Part shown: piece by piece, positions 26,804-35,159 of the stretch
Numbering within the stretch: position 1 is the stretch's first letter
Layout of the letters: each line of letters starts with the position of its first letter
DNA from: Chryseobacterium pennae
GTDB lineage: Bacteria; Bacteroidota; Bacteroidia; Flavobacteriales; Weeksellaceae
DNA length: 64,000 nucleotides
Assembly (NCBI RefSeq): GCF_003385515.1
Contig: NZ_QNVT01000012.1
Location: forward strand, 98,954-162,953
Direction of reading: 5' to 3'
Position numbers and translations under genes: made by a program
The notes under the pieces: generated by a model
Databases searched by the model: none
What the model was told of the DNA's origin: nothing
Seen by the model: the letters and a program-made list of their open reading frames with translations, nothing else

Positions 26804-27571
26804 TTATAAATGAACTATCCTTAAGAATTCTGAAATAAATAGATCAAAATTTGTTACTTTCAATAATTGCGATTCAGCTGGCAATAGGCTTGATCTAAAC
26901 ACATAATTGACGGTATCATCAATTTCCTTTCGAAAACGCTTACTGTCTCTGATTCCTGACTTCATGATTAATAGGCCTAGCTCCTGAACTGTATCACTGT
27001 AGGTTTTATAAAGACCGGTCTTCTCTCTCCCATCAACCTGATTCCAAAATAACCATAGTGCTTGAACCTTACTATTACTCTCTGAGGGTGGAAGTTGCTT
27101 AAATGCTTTACTAAATGCCAATGTACTTTCTACAACAAGTCGGTCGGCCGTGATCGGTGAAAAGATATAATCCATCGCCTGCAATGCTGTTAGTACACCT
27201 TTGGTATTAGCTGTTCCCGGAAGATCAAAGAAAATTATGTCCGGTTGGACTGCCTGCGGGTCTATATTTTCTACCGCTGTTTCCAGAGCATTTTCTGCTT
27301 TGCATTTAATGATCGAATAAGCTTTCTTATTAATGGTCTGAAATTGTTTCATCGCGGCCTTTTTATGGTACTCACTATTCATAATAGTTCCTTTATCTCT
27401 TTCTCTCATATTACTGAGGCTATACTGCGGGAAATCACAGTCAATAACCAAAACATTGTACCCCAACCGATAATGCATTACACTTGCCAGTAATGTCGTG
27501 ATCGTTGACTTCCCAACTCCCCCCTTTTGTGTATAAATACTCACTTTTAAAGGTTTCTTCATTTTTTCCAT
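26804..27571 (-). CDS. traA: ParA-family ATPase TraA
   Basis: A 255-residue protein. The deviant Walker A KGGVGKSTITT lies at residues 15-25, a DCDFPQYS switch region follows, and the Walker B-like hydrophobic IIFFDLPGTANTKG is near residue 115. ParA-type proteins polymerise on DNA to position cargo; in these elements TraA is the first gene of the tra operon. The octamer repeats immediately upstream could be its or its partner's DNA target, by analogy with parS or iteron sites. Confidence 0.88.
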   Translation of the reverse strand: MEKMKKPLKVSIYTQKGGVGKSTITTLLASVMHYRLGYNVLVIDCDFPQYSLSNMRERDKGTIMNSEYHKKAAMKQFQTINKKAYSIIKCKAENALETAVENIDPQAVQPDIIFFDLPGTANTKGVLTALQAMDYIFSPITADRLVVESTLAFSKAFKQLPPSESNSKVQALWLFWNQVDGREKTGLYKTYSDTVQELGLLIMKSGIRDSKRFRKEIDDTVNYVFRSSLLPAESQLLKVTNFDLFISEFLRIVHL

Positions 27572-27755
27572 TGTTTATATATTTTGAATTGTTTTATTTT
27601 TTTGTCATATACACAGTAGTACCAAAAACCTTTTTACCAGCTTTCTTATAAACTACTCAGATATGAAATTGCCTTACAGCTTTTCTGTTTTGTATACTGC
27701 CAAACCATTTAAGCTACAGGTTGCATTACTAAATCAAAAAATTTACAGAGGGTAT

Positions 27756-27826
27756 TTTTACAGTATTACTGCTTTTACGCTTTTACATTTTTATACTTTT
27801 ACACTTTTAAAACCAAATACTTTTAC
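27756..27826. repeat. TTTTAC octamer repeat tract (8-bp period)
   Basis: TTTTAC, TTTTAT or TTTTAA starts at 27773, 27781, 27789, 27797, 27805 and 27821, exactly 8 bp apart with one degenerate unit at 27813; a further TTTTAC lies at 27756. The tract is about 185 bp upstream of the traA start. It could be an iteron-like binding site for a tra/mob regulator or ParA partner, or simply a slippage-prone microsatellite. Confidence 0.65.
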
Positions 27827-28001
27827 CGCCTTATATTTGATTTTTCGCATGTATTACCCCAATATTTTTTGTAAAGGAATCCAGATAAAACAGGGATTGA
27901 AGCATAATGGAATAGATTAGCCTATTTTAACCAGGAATAGCCTAATAGATAATGGATTAACCACAATTACTAAACGTCTTATTGATTCCGTTCCCCAGAA
28001 C

Positions 28002-28061
28002 GGAGCAAGTTGTGTTTTGCGTGCCTCAAAACTCGTTTTGGCACCCAAAACTACTTGCTCC
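28002..28061. other. Candidate oriT hairpin
   Basis: GGAGCAAGT (28002-28010) pairs with ACTTGCTCC (28053-28061). The inner segment pairs further: TGTTTTG with CAAAA and GTGCC with GGCAC around a second small AAAAC/GTTTT stem. Long imperfect inverted repeats next to relaxase genes are typical of oriT. It lies 146 bp before mobA and between the divergent tra and mob operons, the usual oriT location. The nick site is not identifiable by eye. Confidence 0.55.
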
Positions 28062-28206
28062 TGCCGAGGGCTTATTAATCCTCCAAAGTCGGATTAACCA
28101 TGTAAGTCTTTTAATGTCTTTAATGTGATTTTTATGGACAAATTAGGCGAATACAGGAACATATGAATTACATACAACAACAATATGCTACGTTTTGAAA
28201 AAAAAT

Positions 28207-28635
28207 ATGGTACAGATTCACAAAGGAGGCAGAAATCCCAAGTTAAATAAGGCGCTTCATAGGTATGTATTTCGACTCACAGACCAAGAGAATGCCCGAT
28301 TTTTATCACTATTTGAAGATTCAGGCTTAGACACAAAGGCAAAATTCATTGTAGCATTACTTTTTGAAAGGCAGATTAAATCCATAAAAATTGATGCAGG
28401 AGCAATGGAATATTGCACCAAACTATCCCGACTTTTTGCCCAGTTCCGAGCTATCGGCGTCAATTACAATCAGATAGTAAAGATTCTTCATACGACTTTC
28501 GGTGATAAGAAGACAGTATTCTATATCGGTAAACTTGAAAAACAGACACTCGAATTAGCGGATCTCTGTAAGGATATATTGATCCTTAGCAAACAGTTTG
28601 AAAGTGAATACCTTTTAAATAAGGAAAAATTATGA
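28207..28635 (+). CDS. mobA: Mobilisation protein MobA (relaxase accessory)
   Basis: A 142-residue protein from the ATG at 28207 (MVQIHKGGRNPKLNKALHRYVFRL); an in-frame TTG four codons earlier is possible. It has the RxVFRLTDQENARFLSLFEDSGL...KAKFIVALLF pattern of ribbon-helix-helix mobilisation proteins that bind oriT and position the relaxase. A helical C-terminus (IGVNYNQIVKIL) is typical of the MobC/MobA bacterial mobilisation family. Its stop overlaps the mobB start (ATGA), so the two are translationally coupled. Confidence 0.85.
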   Translation: MVQIHKGGRNPKLNKALHRYVFRLTDQENARFLSLFEDSGLDTKAKFIVALLFERQIKSIKIDAGAMEYCTKLSRLFAQFRAIGVNYNQIVKILHTTFGDKKTVFYIGKLEKQTLELADLCKDILILSKQFESEYLLNKEKL

Positions 28636-29918
28636 TTGCAAAAATTGGACATGGTTCAAAATTGTATGGTGCATTGTTATATAATAACGCTAAGGTTCTT
28701 CAGAATAATGCTGAAATTTTACATCTCCAGAATATGATAGAGACATCGGATGGCAATTATACTACCGGACAACTTTTAGTATCATTCCTTCCAAACTTAA
28801 TGGCAAACAAAAAAACAGAAAAAACAGCAATTCATATTTCATTGAACCCCGACCCCAGCGACATTGTATCTGATGATAATTATATAAACATAGCAAATGA
28901 TTATATGAAAAAAATGGGCTATGCGGAACAGCCTTATGTGGTCTTTAAGCATAATGACATTGATCGTTCCCATATACACATCGTATCGACAACAGTAAGT
29001 AAAAACGGCACAAAAATATCTGACAAATTTGAGAAAAAAAGATCAATGGACATATGCAGGGAAATTGAAAAAAAATATGGCCTTACTCCAGCCACAGAAA
29101 AAAACAATACTAATACTGCTGCTATTTTCCAACCGGTAGATCACAAAAAAGGAGATATCAAAAGTCAGATCGCTTCTGTAGTTCGCTACCTTCCTCAATA
29201 TTATGGTTTCCAAACTTTAGGTACCTACAATGCATTACTATCATTATTTAATATTACAGCAGAATATGTTAAGAAAGAATACAGTAATGAAATAAAAGAA
29301 GGTCTTGTCTACTTTGCACTGGATGAAGAAGGGAACAAGATCACCAACGGCTTCAAATCTTCACTCTTTGGTAAGAAGGCGGGATTATTAGCATTAAAAT
29401 CACATTTTGAAAAAAGCAAAAATTCACCTCCGGAAATCAAAGCCAGAACTATTCAGGTACTTATTCAGGTGTTAAAAATGACCAACAATGAAAATGATTT
29501 TAGAAACTACCTGATTCAACAAGGTGTAAATATGGTAATAAGAAGAAACGAGCAAGGCCGTCTTTATGGTATTACTTTTATCGATCACTATAGCCATAGC
29601 GTCTTCAATGGATCTCAATTAGGCAAACAGTTCTCTGCTAATACATTTCATGAATTGTTTTCTCAAAGCGGTCTAAAGGAATCCAGACCTGCACCCAAAA
29701 TAATAGAAACAAAGAATGAAAACAACGCGTTATCTGAATCTAGATCCGAACTTCAAATACATCCATTTTTTGATTTTATGGTAACCACGGGCATGTTAAC
29801 CAGTGATCTGGGACTATTGAATGTATTTCTATTTGACCCATCTGCCGAAGATCCCGAGGAACAATTATTCGAGTTCAATATGAAAAAGAAAAGAAGGAAA
29901 CCAAAGCCGAGATACTAG
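28632..29918 (+). CDS. mobB: MobB relaxase
   Basis: A 428-residue protein. The N-terminal 130 residues form a relaxase domain: IAKIGHGSKLYGALLYNNAKV at the start, TAIHISLNPDPSD, and the metal-binding DIDRSHIHIVST signature near residues 110-121. MobB nicks oriT and stays covalently bound to the 5' end of the transferred strand. The C-terminal part is less conserved and basic at its end (KKKRRKPKPRY). Confidence 0.9.
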   Translation: MIAKIGHGSKLYGALLYNNAKVLQNNAEILHLQNMIETSDGNYTTGQLLVSFLPNLMANKKTEKTAIHISLNPDPSDIVSDDNYINIANDYMKKMGYAEQPYVVFKHNDIDRSHIHIVSTTVSKNGTKISDKFEKKRSMDICREIEKKYGLTPATEKNNTNTAAIFQPVDHKKGDIKSQIASVVRYLPQYYGFQTLGTYNALLSLFNITAEYVKKEYSNEIKEGLVYFALDEEGNKITNGFKSSLFGKKAGLLALKSHFEKSKNSPPEIKARTIQVLIQVLKMTNNENDFRNYLIQQGVNMVIRRNEQGRLYGITFIDHYSHSVFNGSQLGKQFSANTFHELFSQSGLKESRPAPKIIETKNENNALSESRSELQIHPFFDFMVTTGMLTSDLGLLNVFLFDPSAEDPEEQLFEFNMKKKRRKPKPRY

Positions 29919-29961
29919 CTTCAAATTCAAAAAAAAATGATCGTACCCAAGTGGGAAATCA

Positions 29962-30216
29962 CTATAGTCTGTATCTTAATGATATCTGACGCCAGATATC
30001 ACCTGCAAGATCCTGATCTTCTCCGTGATCAAAATGCCACTTTCCTTCTCTCTTTATTAACTGTTGAATCATTCCATCCAAAAGGAGACTGATCTCAGTA
30101 GTTTCCTTCACTACATTCTTTTTTAACAATATAATTTCAAAATCTCTTTCCTTAAAAGTGATCCGAAATTTCTGCCGGTCAAAAAGCTCGCCGGATTTAA
30201 CAATTATATCTTCCAT
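29962..30216 (-). CDS. Small hypothetical protein
   Basis: An 84-residue protein (MEDIIVKSGELFDRQKFRITF...) on the strand opposite to mobB, convergent with it. It has alternating beta-strand patterns (FRITFKERDFEIILLKK, EISLLLDGMIQQLIKREGKWHF) and no signal peptide or membrane segment. I do not recognise the family. It lies upstream of nothing on its own strand except the mobB end; the recombinase gene lies 136 bp upstream of its start on the same strand, so they may be co-transcribed. Confidence 0.5.
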   Translation of the reverse strand: MEDIIVKSGELFDRQKFRITFKERDFEIILLKKNVVKETTEISLLLDGMIQQLIKREGKWHFDHGEDQDLAGDIWRQISLRYRL

Positions 30217-30352
30217 TTTCTACCGTAAACTTAACAATTCTCTCTATAATAAAGAATCAAAAAACTGTTAAAGCATTTACTCCTTATCACTACTTTTCAT
30301 CATATTATCAAATAAAACAGAACAAGCTAACATAGCTTCGTATGAAATTATG

Positions 30353-31405
30353 TTAGTATTTAAATAAATTTTGTGGATGTGTATTAGATTCTGCGAGATT
30401 ATTAGCGATTGAAGAACTTTGAGTGAGCGTATTAAAAGTTATTACATTCTCAGTATCTTCAAAATCGATTTTAAAAAAGCCATGGCGTGAAAGTTTAAGA
30501 GCTACCGCAATATTCTCACATCTCATATATCTAAAAAAAGATGCAAGTGATTTATGACCCGTAATTTTCATAAGATCAAATGGTGATATTCCTGCGAGAT
30601 AACCGTTGGTTGCAAAGGTCCGTCTCGCGGTATGGCTACTAATCAAAAATGAGAGAGAATGTATGCGTTCAATTCTTCGTCCCCCCTCCGTTCGCCAAAA
30701 TACAACATCTCTTTCGATCCTTGATTTTGCAACTATTTTTTTTATTGTTAAATTATAATGTGCTTCTGAAAAACCCTTTTGAATAGATTTACCGTATCTA
30801 TTTATTATTATAAGAACAATGTAACACGCAGGAATAACAACGGTACTACCCTTTTTACCCGTAACAATCTCAAAGAAAGATTCGGAATCTATAATTCTTG
30901 TCCTTGCCTCTATCTGTTTCAAAAAACGAAACATATCACTTACTCTAAGCCCTAAAAAGCATTGGCAAATAAATATATCCAGTACTTTTTTTTGACCCGG
31001 AGGCAAGTGCATTCGATATAATTCTTGCAGTTCTTCAATACTCAATGTGACAGCTGTTGTTATTTCTGTTGGAAATATTGACAGTTCCCCCTTGAATTTT
31101 AATATTTTTTCTTTTTGAAAACGTCTAATAAAAAATTGAACAGTATTTAAGTTACCTGAAATCGTATTCTTCGCTAAATTTCTATCCAACAAATGTTGAT
31201 GAAAATTCCTCAGCAAGCTCTCATTTATCATTTCCATACTCAGTACAGAAAAAGCATCTGCTGTGAAGTTGCTTAAATTATTGATATGAGCTCGTTTATT
31301 ACGAATAGTGTGCTCGCTGTAAAAATCTCCATCTACCCTTTTGACGGTACCTGCCTCCATATCGTCAATTACTTTTTGACATTCACTTATAAAACATTGT
31401 AGCAT
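30353..31405 (-). CDS. Tyrosine recombinase (phage-integrase-like SAM domain)
   Basis: A 350-residue protein. A SAM-like DNA-binding domain (about 25-110) is followed by a catalytic domain carrying R154 (LGLRVSD), K184 (TGKKGS), H258-x-x-R261 (SSHTARRTFATN), H284 (TGHKSLAS) and Y293 (FFRYMR), so the active site is complete. It lies in the middle of the mob block, between mobB and mobC and on the opposite strand. It could be the integrase of the ICE, or belong to a smaller insertion or DNA inversion system. Confidence 0.88.
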   Translation of the reverse strand: MLQCFISECQKVIDDMEAGTVKRVDGDFYSEHTIRNKRAHINNLSNFTADAFSVLSMEMINESLLRNFHQHLLDRNLAKNTISGNLNTVQFFIRRFQKEKILKFKGELSIFPTEITTAVTLSIEELQELYRMHLPPGQKKVLDIFICQCFLGLRVSDMFRFLKQIEARTRIIDSESFFEIVTGKKGSTVVIPACYIVLIIINRYGKSIQKGFSEAHYNLTIKKIVAKSRIERDVVFWRTEGGRRIERIHSLSFLISSHTARRTFATNGYLAGISPFDLMKITGHKSLASFFRYMRCENIAVALKLSRHGFFKIDFEDTENVITFNTLTQSSSIANNLAESNTHPQNLFKY

Positions 31406-31477
31406 AAATATTTCAATCTCTATTTATGGAGAGCAAATCTATTAGATCCACAACATATATGCAATGCATAGTATATG

Positions 31478-31510
31478 ATTTTAATCATTTGATTAACAAA
31501 TCATTAAAAT
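31478..31510. promoter_or_regulatory. Inverted repeat between the recombinase and mobC promoters
   Basis: The arm ATTTTAATCATTTG (31478-31491) pairs with 31497-31510 with one mismatch around a 5-bp centre. It sits in the 202-bp divergent gap between the recombinase start and mobC. It may be an operator or a recombinase binding site; sequence cannot decide which. Confidence 0.45.
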
Positions 31511-31607
31511 ATAAAATTGAGACAATATAGGCTAAATTATACAGATCAATACAATACCCTTATCGTTCTTCACTCCAAAGAAATATCTATGCTAAAAACA
31601 TAGAATT

Positions 31608-33593
31608 ATGCAAGAAGATGACCAACGTGCTCTCGCAAAGATAATGGCGTTTATGCGAGCAGTTAGTATTATAGTGGTACTAATGAATTTTTATTGGTTT
31701 TGCTATTCCCTATTTTACAAGCAGAACCTTACCCTGGATGTAATTGATAAGATTCTAAAAAACTTTCAGAAAACAACAGGGCTTTTCAACACTACTTTTA
31801 ATAGCAAGGCATTCGCTCTTATACTTCTTGCTTTGAGCTGTCTTGGAACAAAAGGAGCAAAAAATGAGAAAATAAAGTGGCGAAATATTAATATCTGCCT
31901 CATTGTAGGATCACTTCTGTTCTTTCTCAATTTCGTGTTTTTACAACTATTTCCTATCATATATATTCTAACAAGCTCTATAGGATTCATCATGCTTATG
32001 GTAGCTGGGTTATGGATGAGCCGCCTTCTGAAAAACAAGCTTCTGGATGATCCTTTCAATAATGAAAACGAAAGCTTCATGCAGGAAACCCGTTTTATTG
32101 AAAATGAATACTCAGTAAACCTACTTACAAAATTTTATTTTCAGAGTAAGTGGAATGATGGCTATATAAATGTTGTTAATCCTTTTCGAGCTTCTATCGT
32201 ACTGGGTACACCTGGATCAGGTAAATCATATGCAGTAGTCAATAACTACATAAAACAACATATCGAAAAAGGATTCTCAATGTACATATATGACTTTAAG
32301 TTTGATGATCTTTCCGTGATTGCCTACAATCATTTACTGAAGCATTTGGATAAATATGAAATCAAGCCAAAATTCTTTGTGATTAATTTTGATGAGCCGC
32401 GAAAAAGTCATCGTTGCAATCCCTTGAACAGATCATTTATGACTGATATTTCTGATGCGTATGAGGCAGCTTACACGATAATGCTGAATCTTAACCGAAG
32501 TTGGATCCAGAAACAAGGAGATTTTTTTGTCGAATCTCCCATTATCTTGTTAGCAGCGATCATTTGGTTCTTAAAAATCTATAAAAACGGAAAATATTGT
32601 ACATTCCCACATGCTATAGAACTGTTGAATAAAAAATACGCTGATGTTTTTACCATTCTAACATCCTATCCCGAACTTGAAAACTATTTATCTCCGTTTA
32701 TGGATGCTTGGGAAGGCGGTGCTCAAGATCAGCTTCAGGGACAGATTGCTTCTGCAAAGATTCCATTATCGCGAATGATTTCCCCACAACTTTATTGGGT
32801 GATGAGTGGAGATGACTTTTCTCTAGACATTAACAATCCTGACGATCCTAAAATACTGTGTGTAGGCAATAATCCTGACAGGCAAAATATTTATTCAGCT
32901 GCATTAGGACTTTATAATTCAAGAATTGTTAAAATGATCAATAAAAAGGGAAAGTTGAAAAGTTCCGTGATCATTGACGAATTACCAACAATATATTTTC
33001 GCGGACTTGATAATCTGATTGCAACTGCCCGGAGCAATAAGGTATCAGTTTGCTTAGGTTTTCAGGATTTTTCTCAGTTGACCAGAGATTATGGTGACAA
33101 GGAAGCTAAAGTAATCATGAATACAGTAGGAAATATCTTCTCAGGTCAGGTCGTTGGGGATACAGCGAAAAACCTCTCCGAACGCTTTGGTAAAATAGTA
33201 CAAAAAAGGCATTCCATTTCTATCAATAGGAATGACACCAGTTCCTCCATTTCCACTCAGCTTGACAGCCTTATCCCAGCATCGAAAATTTCCACCTTAT
33301 CGCAGGGTATGTTCGTTGGTGCTGTCGCTGATAATTTCGGAGAGAAAATAGAACAAAAGATTTTCCATGCACAGATTGTTGTTGATACCGAAAAAGTTTC
33401 CCAGGAAATGAAAAATTATAAGCCTATCCCACAGATTCGGTCTTTCTTGTCAAAAGCTGGTGAAGATATCATGGAAAAGGAAATCAGTGAGAATTATAAA
33501 CAGATCAAGGAGGATACTTTAAATATTATTATAGACGAAATGAAAAGAATCGAAAATGACCCCGATTTAGCTCATTTGATTCGTCAGGAATAA
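31608..33593 (+). CDS. mobC: MobC, type IV coupling protein (TraG/VirD4-like)
   Basis: A 661-residue protein. Three to four N-terminal transmembrane helices (residues 12-145) are followed by a cytoplasmic ATPase domain with Walker A TPGSGKSYAV (K206) and Walker B VIIDELPTIYF. A late motif TARSNKVSVCLGFQDFSQL is typical of VirD4/TraG coupling proteins. It brings the relaxase-DNA complex to the secretion channel. It is separated from mobB by the recombinase and so must use its own promoter in the 202-bp gap upstream. Confidence 0.9.
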   Translation: MQEDDQRALAKIMAFMRAVSIIVVLMNFYWFCYSLFYKQNLTLDVIDKILKNFQKTTGLFNTTFNSKAFALILLALSCLGTKGAKNEKIKWRNINICLIVGSLLFFLNFVFLQLFPIIYILTSSIGFIMLMVAGLWMSRLLKNKLLDDPFNNENESFMQETRFIENEYSVNLLTKFYFQSKWNDGYINVVNPFRASIVLGTPGSGKSYAVVNNYIKQHIEKGFSMYIYDFKFDDLSVIAYNHLLKHLDKYEIKPKFFVINFDEPRKSHRCNPLNRSFMTDISDAYEAAYTIMLNLNRSWIQKQGDFFVESPIILLAAIIWFLKIYKNGKYCTFPHAIELLNKKYADVFTILTSYPELENYLSPFMDAWEGGAQDQLQGQIASAKIPLSRMISPQLYWVMSGDDFSLDINNPDDPKILCVGNNPDRQNIYSAALGLYNSRIVKMINKKGKLKSSVIIDELPTIYFRGLDNLIATARSNKVSVCLGFQDFSQLTRDYGDKEAKVIMNTVGNIFSGQVVGDTAKNLSERFGKIVQKRHSISINRNDTSSSISTQLDSLIPASKISTLSQGMFVGAVADNFGEKIEQKIFHAQIVVDTEKVSQEMKNYKPIPQIRSFLSKAGEDIMEKEISENYKQIKEDTLNIIIDEMKRIENDPDLAHLIRQE

Positions 33594-33698
33594 TTTCAAA
33601 ACAACAAACTTATCGGATTGAATGTTAAAATTGTGGTTTAATTTCCTAATTACGGTTTCCCATAACCTGAATAAAGAATTTTGCTCTATCTTAGTTAT

Positions 33699-33917
33699 GT
33701 GATCAAAGTAGAATTACCGGGCTCAAAGATTGTGGAAGCCATAATCGAAGCCGAAGAATATTACTTACAAGTGCAAGGTTTCTTTATTAAATACGATGTG
33801 GTATTTGATAAGGTGTGTATGAAGATTGAACCAAAAGAGGGGTTTGAATTTGACCCGACGGATATCTTTCATCTCGCCTGGTACGTTAAGGACCACATGC
33901 AACACAGAGACCAATAA
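33699..33917 (+). CDS. Small hypothetical protein
   Basis: A 72-residue protein if read from the GTG at 33699 (MIKVELPGSKIVEAIIEAEEYYLQV); a TTG six codons earlier is the alternative. It has a beta-rich first half and an acidic C-terminal helix. No family is recognised. It lies 105 bp downstream of mobC in the same direction, with a perfect 14-bp inverted repeat after it. Confidence 0.45.
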   Translation: MIKVELPGSKIVEAIIEAEEYYLQVQGFFIKYDVVFDKVCMKIEPKEGFEFDPTDIFHLAWYVKDHMQHRDQ

Positions 33918-33935
33918 AATTATCGTTTCGATTTA

Positions 33936-33972
33936 CAACATTTTCCATCGCCTAAAAAGATGGAAAATGTTG
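33936..33972. terminator. Perfect 14-bp inverted repeat after the small gene
   Basis: CAACATTTTCCATC (33936-33949) and its exact complement (33959-33972) enclose a 9-nt loop. There is no T-tract on either side, so termination would be weak; processing or mRNA stabilisation is possible. The rest of the 366-bp gap before 34284 shows no further open frame that I would support. Confidence 0.45.
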
Positions 33973-34283
33973 CAATTTGTCCCCTTCTTGAGGTTGGTCT
34001 CCATTTTTTTAAGAGAATAAAATGGAAGAATTACATTTGCTCCTTTCCTTCTTTCTACCTTCCATCCGGCACAAAAAACAATTTGTACACGTGTCAATTA
34101 TTCTATAGTACACAGAAGCTGTTCCCAAAAAATACGGGAACATTTGAAAAAAATAGCTAAGAAAACCCTCCCTACTCTAAATTTATATAACAGAAATCTC
34201 CCGTCGCTATTGGATACGATTACGTCATCTTACTGACTTTTCTGACACCTTGATTTATATAATTAATAAAATCTTTACATATT

Positions 34284-35102
34284 ATGAAATCCAAAAAACT
34301 TTACCACGGTACAGACCATGATTTTGATAAGTTTTCGTTAGAATATCTGGGCCAAAATACAGATTGGGAAAACTGTCACAGAGGAATACATTTAACGGAA
34401 GAAATCGGTATTGCCCAACTTTTTGGAGAAAAGGTTTTACAATGCGATGTTAACCTAAGTAAAGCTCTGAATTTAGATGATGTATTCGGGTGCGCGGACC
34501 AGGCACCAGATATCGTTAACATCATATTTGAAGAAGATATTTCTTCTCCTGATGAAGCATTGGAATTTCTTGATGAAAGCATTGGGTTGGGTGAATATCT
34601 GGAATTTATGGAGGCGTTCAATTCCCTAGAGACAATAAATAGGTTTAGACAACTTGGTTATGACCATATTATATCAAGGTTCTCCCAAGGCAAAGTTGAA
34701 TATTGTGTTTTTGATCCCTCCCAGATTACCATTACACACAAAAATATTATTTCTCTTTTCCCTCCGAGCTCATTTCTTACTGTTCTACCGGTAAATCCTC
34801 GCCAGATTGAAAATATTAAGCGAGCCCTTGATTCTAAAGACGAAAGCGAATTAAATTTCCTATACAAGCAACTTCACAAAAATATTGTCAGTATCCCGAA
34901 CAAAATCGATGGACTGGAAATAGACAACCTCAAAAAACTGCTAATATTAGCAGGAAGAGATTATTCAAACGGATACCTTTCCTACAGCATTCACAAAGGA
35001 AGGTTATACAGGCAACTACCCGGGGAATTAGACAGAAAATCGGCGGTGTTAAAGCTATCCGCAGATAAAGTCAATAAGCAACATTTAGGAATTTCACGCT
35101 AA
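34284..35102 (+). CDS. ADP-ribosyltransferase-like protein (ART-PolyVal type)
   Basis: A 272-residue protein. The N-terminal 150 residues match the small ADP-ribosyltransferase fold found in polyvalent proteins of phages and conjugative elements: YHGT at residues 7-10 (NAD-binding His), a GIHLT strand at 34-38, AQLFGEKVLQCDVNLSKAL and the acidic residue E139 in VEYCVFDPSQI. The remaining residues form a helical tail. Such proteins are thought to modify host targets on entry. It is a lone plus-strand gene facing the minus-strand helicase-methylase block; activity is inferred. Confidence 0.7.
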   Translation: MKSKKLYHGTDHDFDKFSLEYLGQNTDWENCHRGIHLTEEIGIAQLFGEKVLQCDVNLSKALNLDDVFGCADQAPDIVNIIFEEDISSPDEALEFLDESIGLGEYLEFMEAFNSLETINRFRQLGYDHIISRFSQGKVEYCVFDPSQITITHKNIISLFPPSSFLTVLPVNPRQIENIKRALDSKDESELNFLYKQLHKNIVSIPNKIDGLEIDNLKKLLILAGRDYSNGYLSYSIHKGRLYRQLPGELDRKSAVLKLSADKVNKQHLGISR

Positions 35103-35159
35103 ACTGCCAATTTCTTTTAATTAGGAGTTTTCGGATTTTTTAATGTTGTAATCTCTACG

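Larger units (their letters stand above)
27572..28206. other. Non-coding mobilisation region (traA-mobA divergent gap)
   Basis: These 635 bp hold an octamer repeat tract (27756-27826), an oriT-like hairpin (28002-28061) and the divergent promoters of the tra and mob operons. An 85-codon frame at 27663-27920 is composed largely of the repeat tract and is not supported as a gene. Confidence 0.6.

Noticed and set aside
27663..27920. An 85-codon plus-strand frame in the traA-mobA gap
   Set aside because: Much of it is the TTTTAC octamer tract and its composition is unlike the neighbouring proteins; it overlaps the probable oriT/promoter region.
33960..34160. A 66-codon plus-strand frame after the small gene
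   Set aside because: It begins inside a perfect inverted repeat, has no recognisable pattern and no supporting context.
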